Below are positions 63,312 to 64,000 of a DNA stretch of 64,000 nucleotides, piece by piece (the stretch's first letter is position 1; every line of letters begins with the position of its first letter). This DNA is from Mycobacterium sp. IS-1590 (lineage in GTDB: Bacteria > Actinomycetota > Actinomycetes > Mycobacteriales > Mycobacteriaceae): the NCBI RefSeq assembly GCF_001500025.1, contig NZ_LQIW01000001.1:186001-250000 (forward strand), in the 5' to 3' direction. The position numbers and the translations under genes were made by a program. Below the pieces are notes generated by a model that did not search any database, was not told where the DNA came from, and saw only the letters and a list, made by a program, of their open reading frames with translations.

Positions 63312-64000
63312 TTATCCCGCTGTGACGGGAAATTCGGTCGGGGTCGGCGCCTCGGGAGCCGGCGCGACCAAGGGCAGATCGATGATGAACCGCGTGTCAC
63401 CGGGCGCCGACTGGACCTGGATGTCGCCGTGGTGCTTCTCGACGATGATGCGCCGGGCGAGATCCAGGCCCAGGCCGGTGCCCTGACCGAACGGCTTGGT
63501 GGTGAAAAACGGGGTGAAGATGCGGTCGATGTTCTGCTCGCCGATGCCGTGGCCGTCGTCGCAGATCTCGACGCGCACCATGTCGTCGTTCTTGCGTGAC
63601 GTGCGGATCGTCAACGTGCCCTCATAGTTCATCGCCTGGATCGCGTTGTCGATGATGTTCGTCCAAACCTCGTTGAGATCGCCTGGGTAGCACATCAATT
63701 GAGGCAGCGTGGTGTCCTTCTCCCACACCAGCGCAACCGGTTTGTCCTTGCCCACCTTGTCGCCGAAGATGGTCTTGACCGTGCTGTGGATCAGCTCGTG
63801 GATGTTGGCGGCCTGGTACTCGCTGCGGTCCATCTGGGAGTACTGCTTGGCGCCGGCCAGCAGCGCCGAGATCCGCTTGCTGGCATCGGCGATCTCGTTC
63901 ATCCGCAGTTCGGCGTCGATCGTGTACTTGAGCCAGCCCAGCGCGCTCTGCAGCGTGGCCGAGCAGTCGACGTCGTCGATCGAGGCCTGAACCCGTTCGA
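63312..64000 (-). CDS. Sensor histidine kinase, C-terminal part (5' end beyond the window)
   Basis: The frame is open to the right edge; about 229 residues are visible. They comprise a dimerisation helix region (ADASKRISALLAGAKQYSQM) and a full HATPase domain: N box NEVWTNIIDNAIQAM, G1 ICDDGHGIGEQN, F box IFTPFFTTKPFG and G2 GTGLGLDLARRIIVEKHHG. The tail is Pro-rich (APAPEAPTPTE). The phospho-His is not seen in the visible part, so this may be a kinase with an atypical or upstream phosphoacceptor. It is 38 bp from the F420 oxidoreductase gene and could lead that operon. Confidence 0.8.
   Translation of the reverse strand, partial: ERVQASIDDVDCSATLQSALGWLKYTIDAELRMNEIADASKRISALLAGAKQYSQMDRSEYQAANIHELIHSTVKTIFGDKVGKDKPVALVWEKDTTLPQLMCYPGDLNEVWTNIIDNAIQAMNYEGTLTIRTSRKNDDMVRVEICDDGHGIGEQNIDRIFTPFFTTKPFGQGTGLGLDLARRIIVEKHHGDIQVQSAPGDTRFIIDLPLVAPAPEAPTPTEFPVTAG

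Overview
The window is high-GC actinobacterial chromosome from a mycobacterium, most likely a rapid-growing Mycolicibacterium-type species. The basis is a full mycofactocin locus next to the S10/spc ribosomal operons, mycobacterial neighbours (sppA, TIGR00027-type methyltransferases, mapA-sigL-rslA, an mmsA-acyl-CoA dehydrogenase-mmsB operon), F420-type oxidoreductases and several mycobacterial regulator families. I recognise no tRNA, rRNA, CRISPR array, insertion sequence or prophage gene. Both window edges cut genes: a ferredoxin-reductase-like flavoprotein at the left and a sensor kinase at the right.

Left part (1-18.3 kb). A flavoprotein end, an ECF sigma factor with a triple glyoxalase-fold partner, and an NAD-type malic enzyme precede the mycofactocin locus. 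That locus runs divergent mftR, then mftA, B, C, D, E, F and G (4.36-11.67 kb), and encodes the precursor peptide and the enzymes that turn it into the glycosylated redox cofactor mycofactocin. It is followed by an MFS exporter with a divergent TetR repressor, two very similar cytochromes P450 that share an upstream palindrome, and a lipoprotein carboxylesterase.

Ribosomal part (18.3-43.9 kb). rpsJ-rplC-rplD-rplW-rplB-rpsS-rplV-rpsC-rplP-rpmC-rpsQ form a tight block that ends in an intrinsic terminator. A 7.3 kb insert follows: a sugar-phosphate transferase, a GAF protein, a TetR/DUF2306 pair, an arylsulfatase and a lipoprotein. Ribosomal genes resume under a new promoter with rplN-rplX-rplE-rpsN-rpsH-rplF-rplR-rpsE-rpmD-rplO. 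A second insert (secreted DUF732 protein, sppA, three paralogous methyltransferases) separates these from secY-adk-mapA.

Right part (43.9-64 kb). A Fur-family regulator/catalase operon and a divergent MarR gene lead to sigL-rslA. Immediately downstream is a tightly coupled four-gene operon: ThDP enzyme, SRPBCC protein, KAS III-like enzyme and PLP aminotransferase. Both sigL and this operon are preceded by sequences matching the SigL promoter consensus (TGAACC, 16 bp, CGTGTR). I therefore propose a SigL-controlled small-molecule pathway. It is the strongest candidate here for an undescribed system. Then come two MarR regulators, an NmrA-type oxidoreductase with twin operators, a GAF histidine kinase/LuxR response regulator pair, a HAD hydrolase, a nitroreductase, the valine-catabolism operon and two tandem F420-type oxidoreductases.
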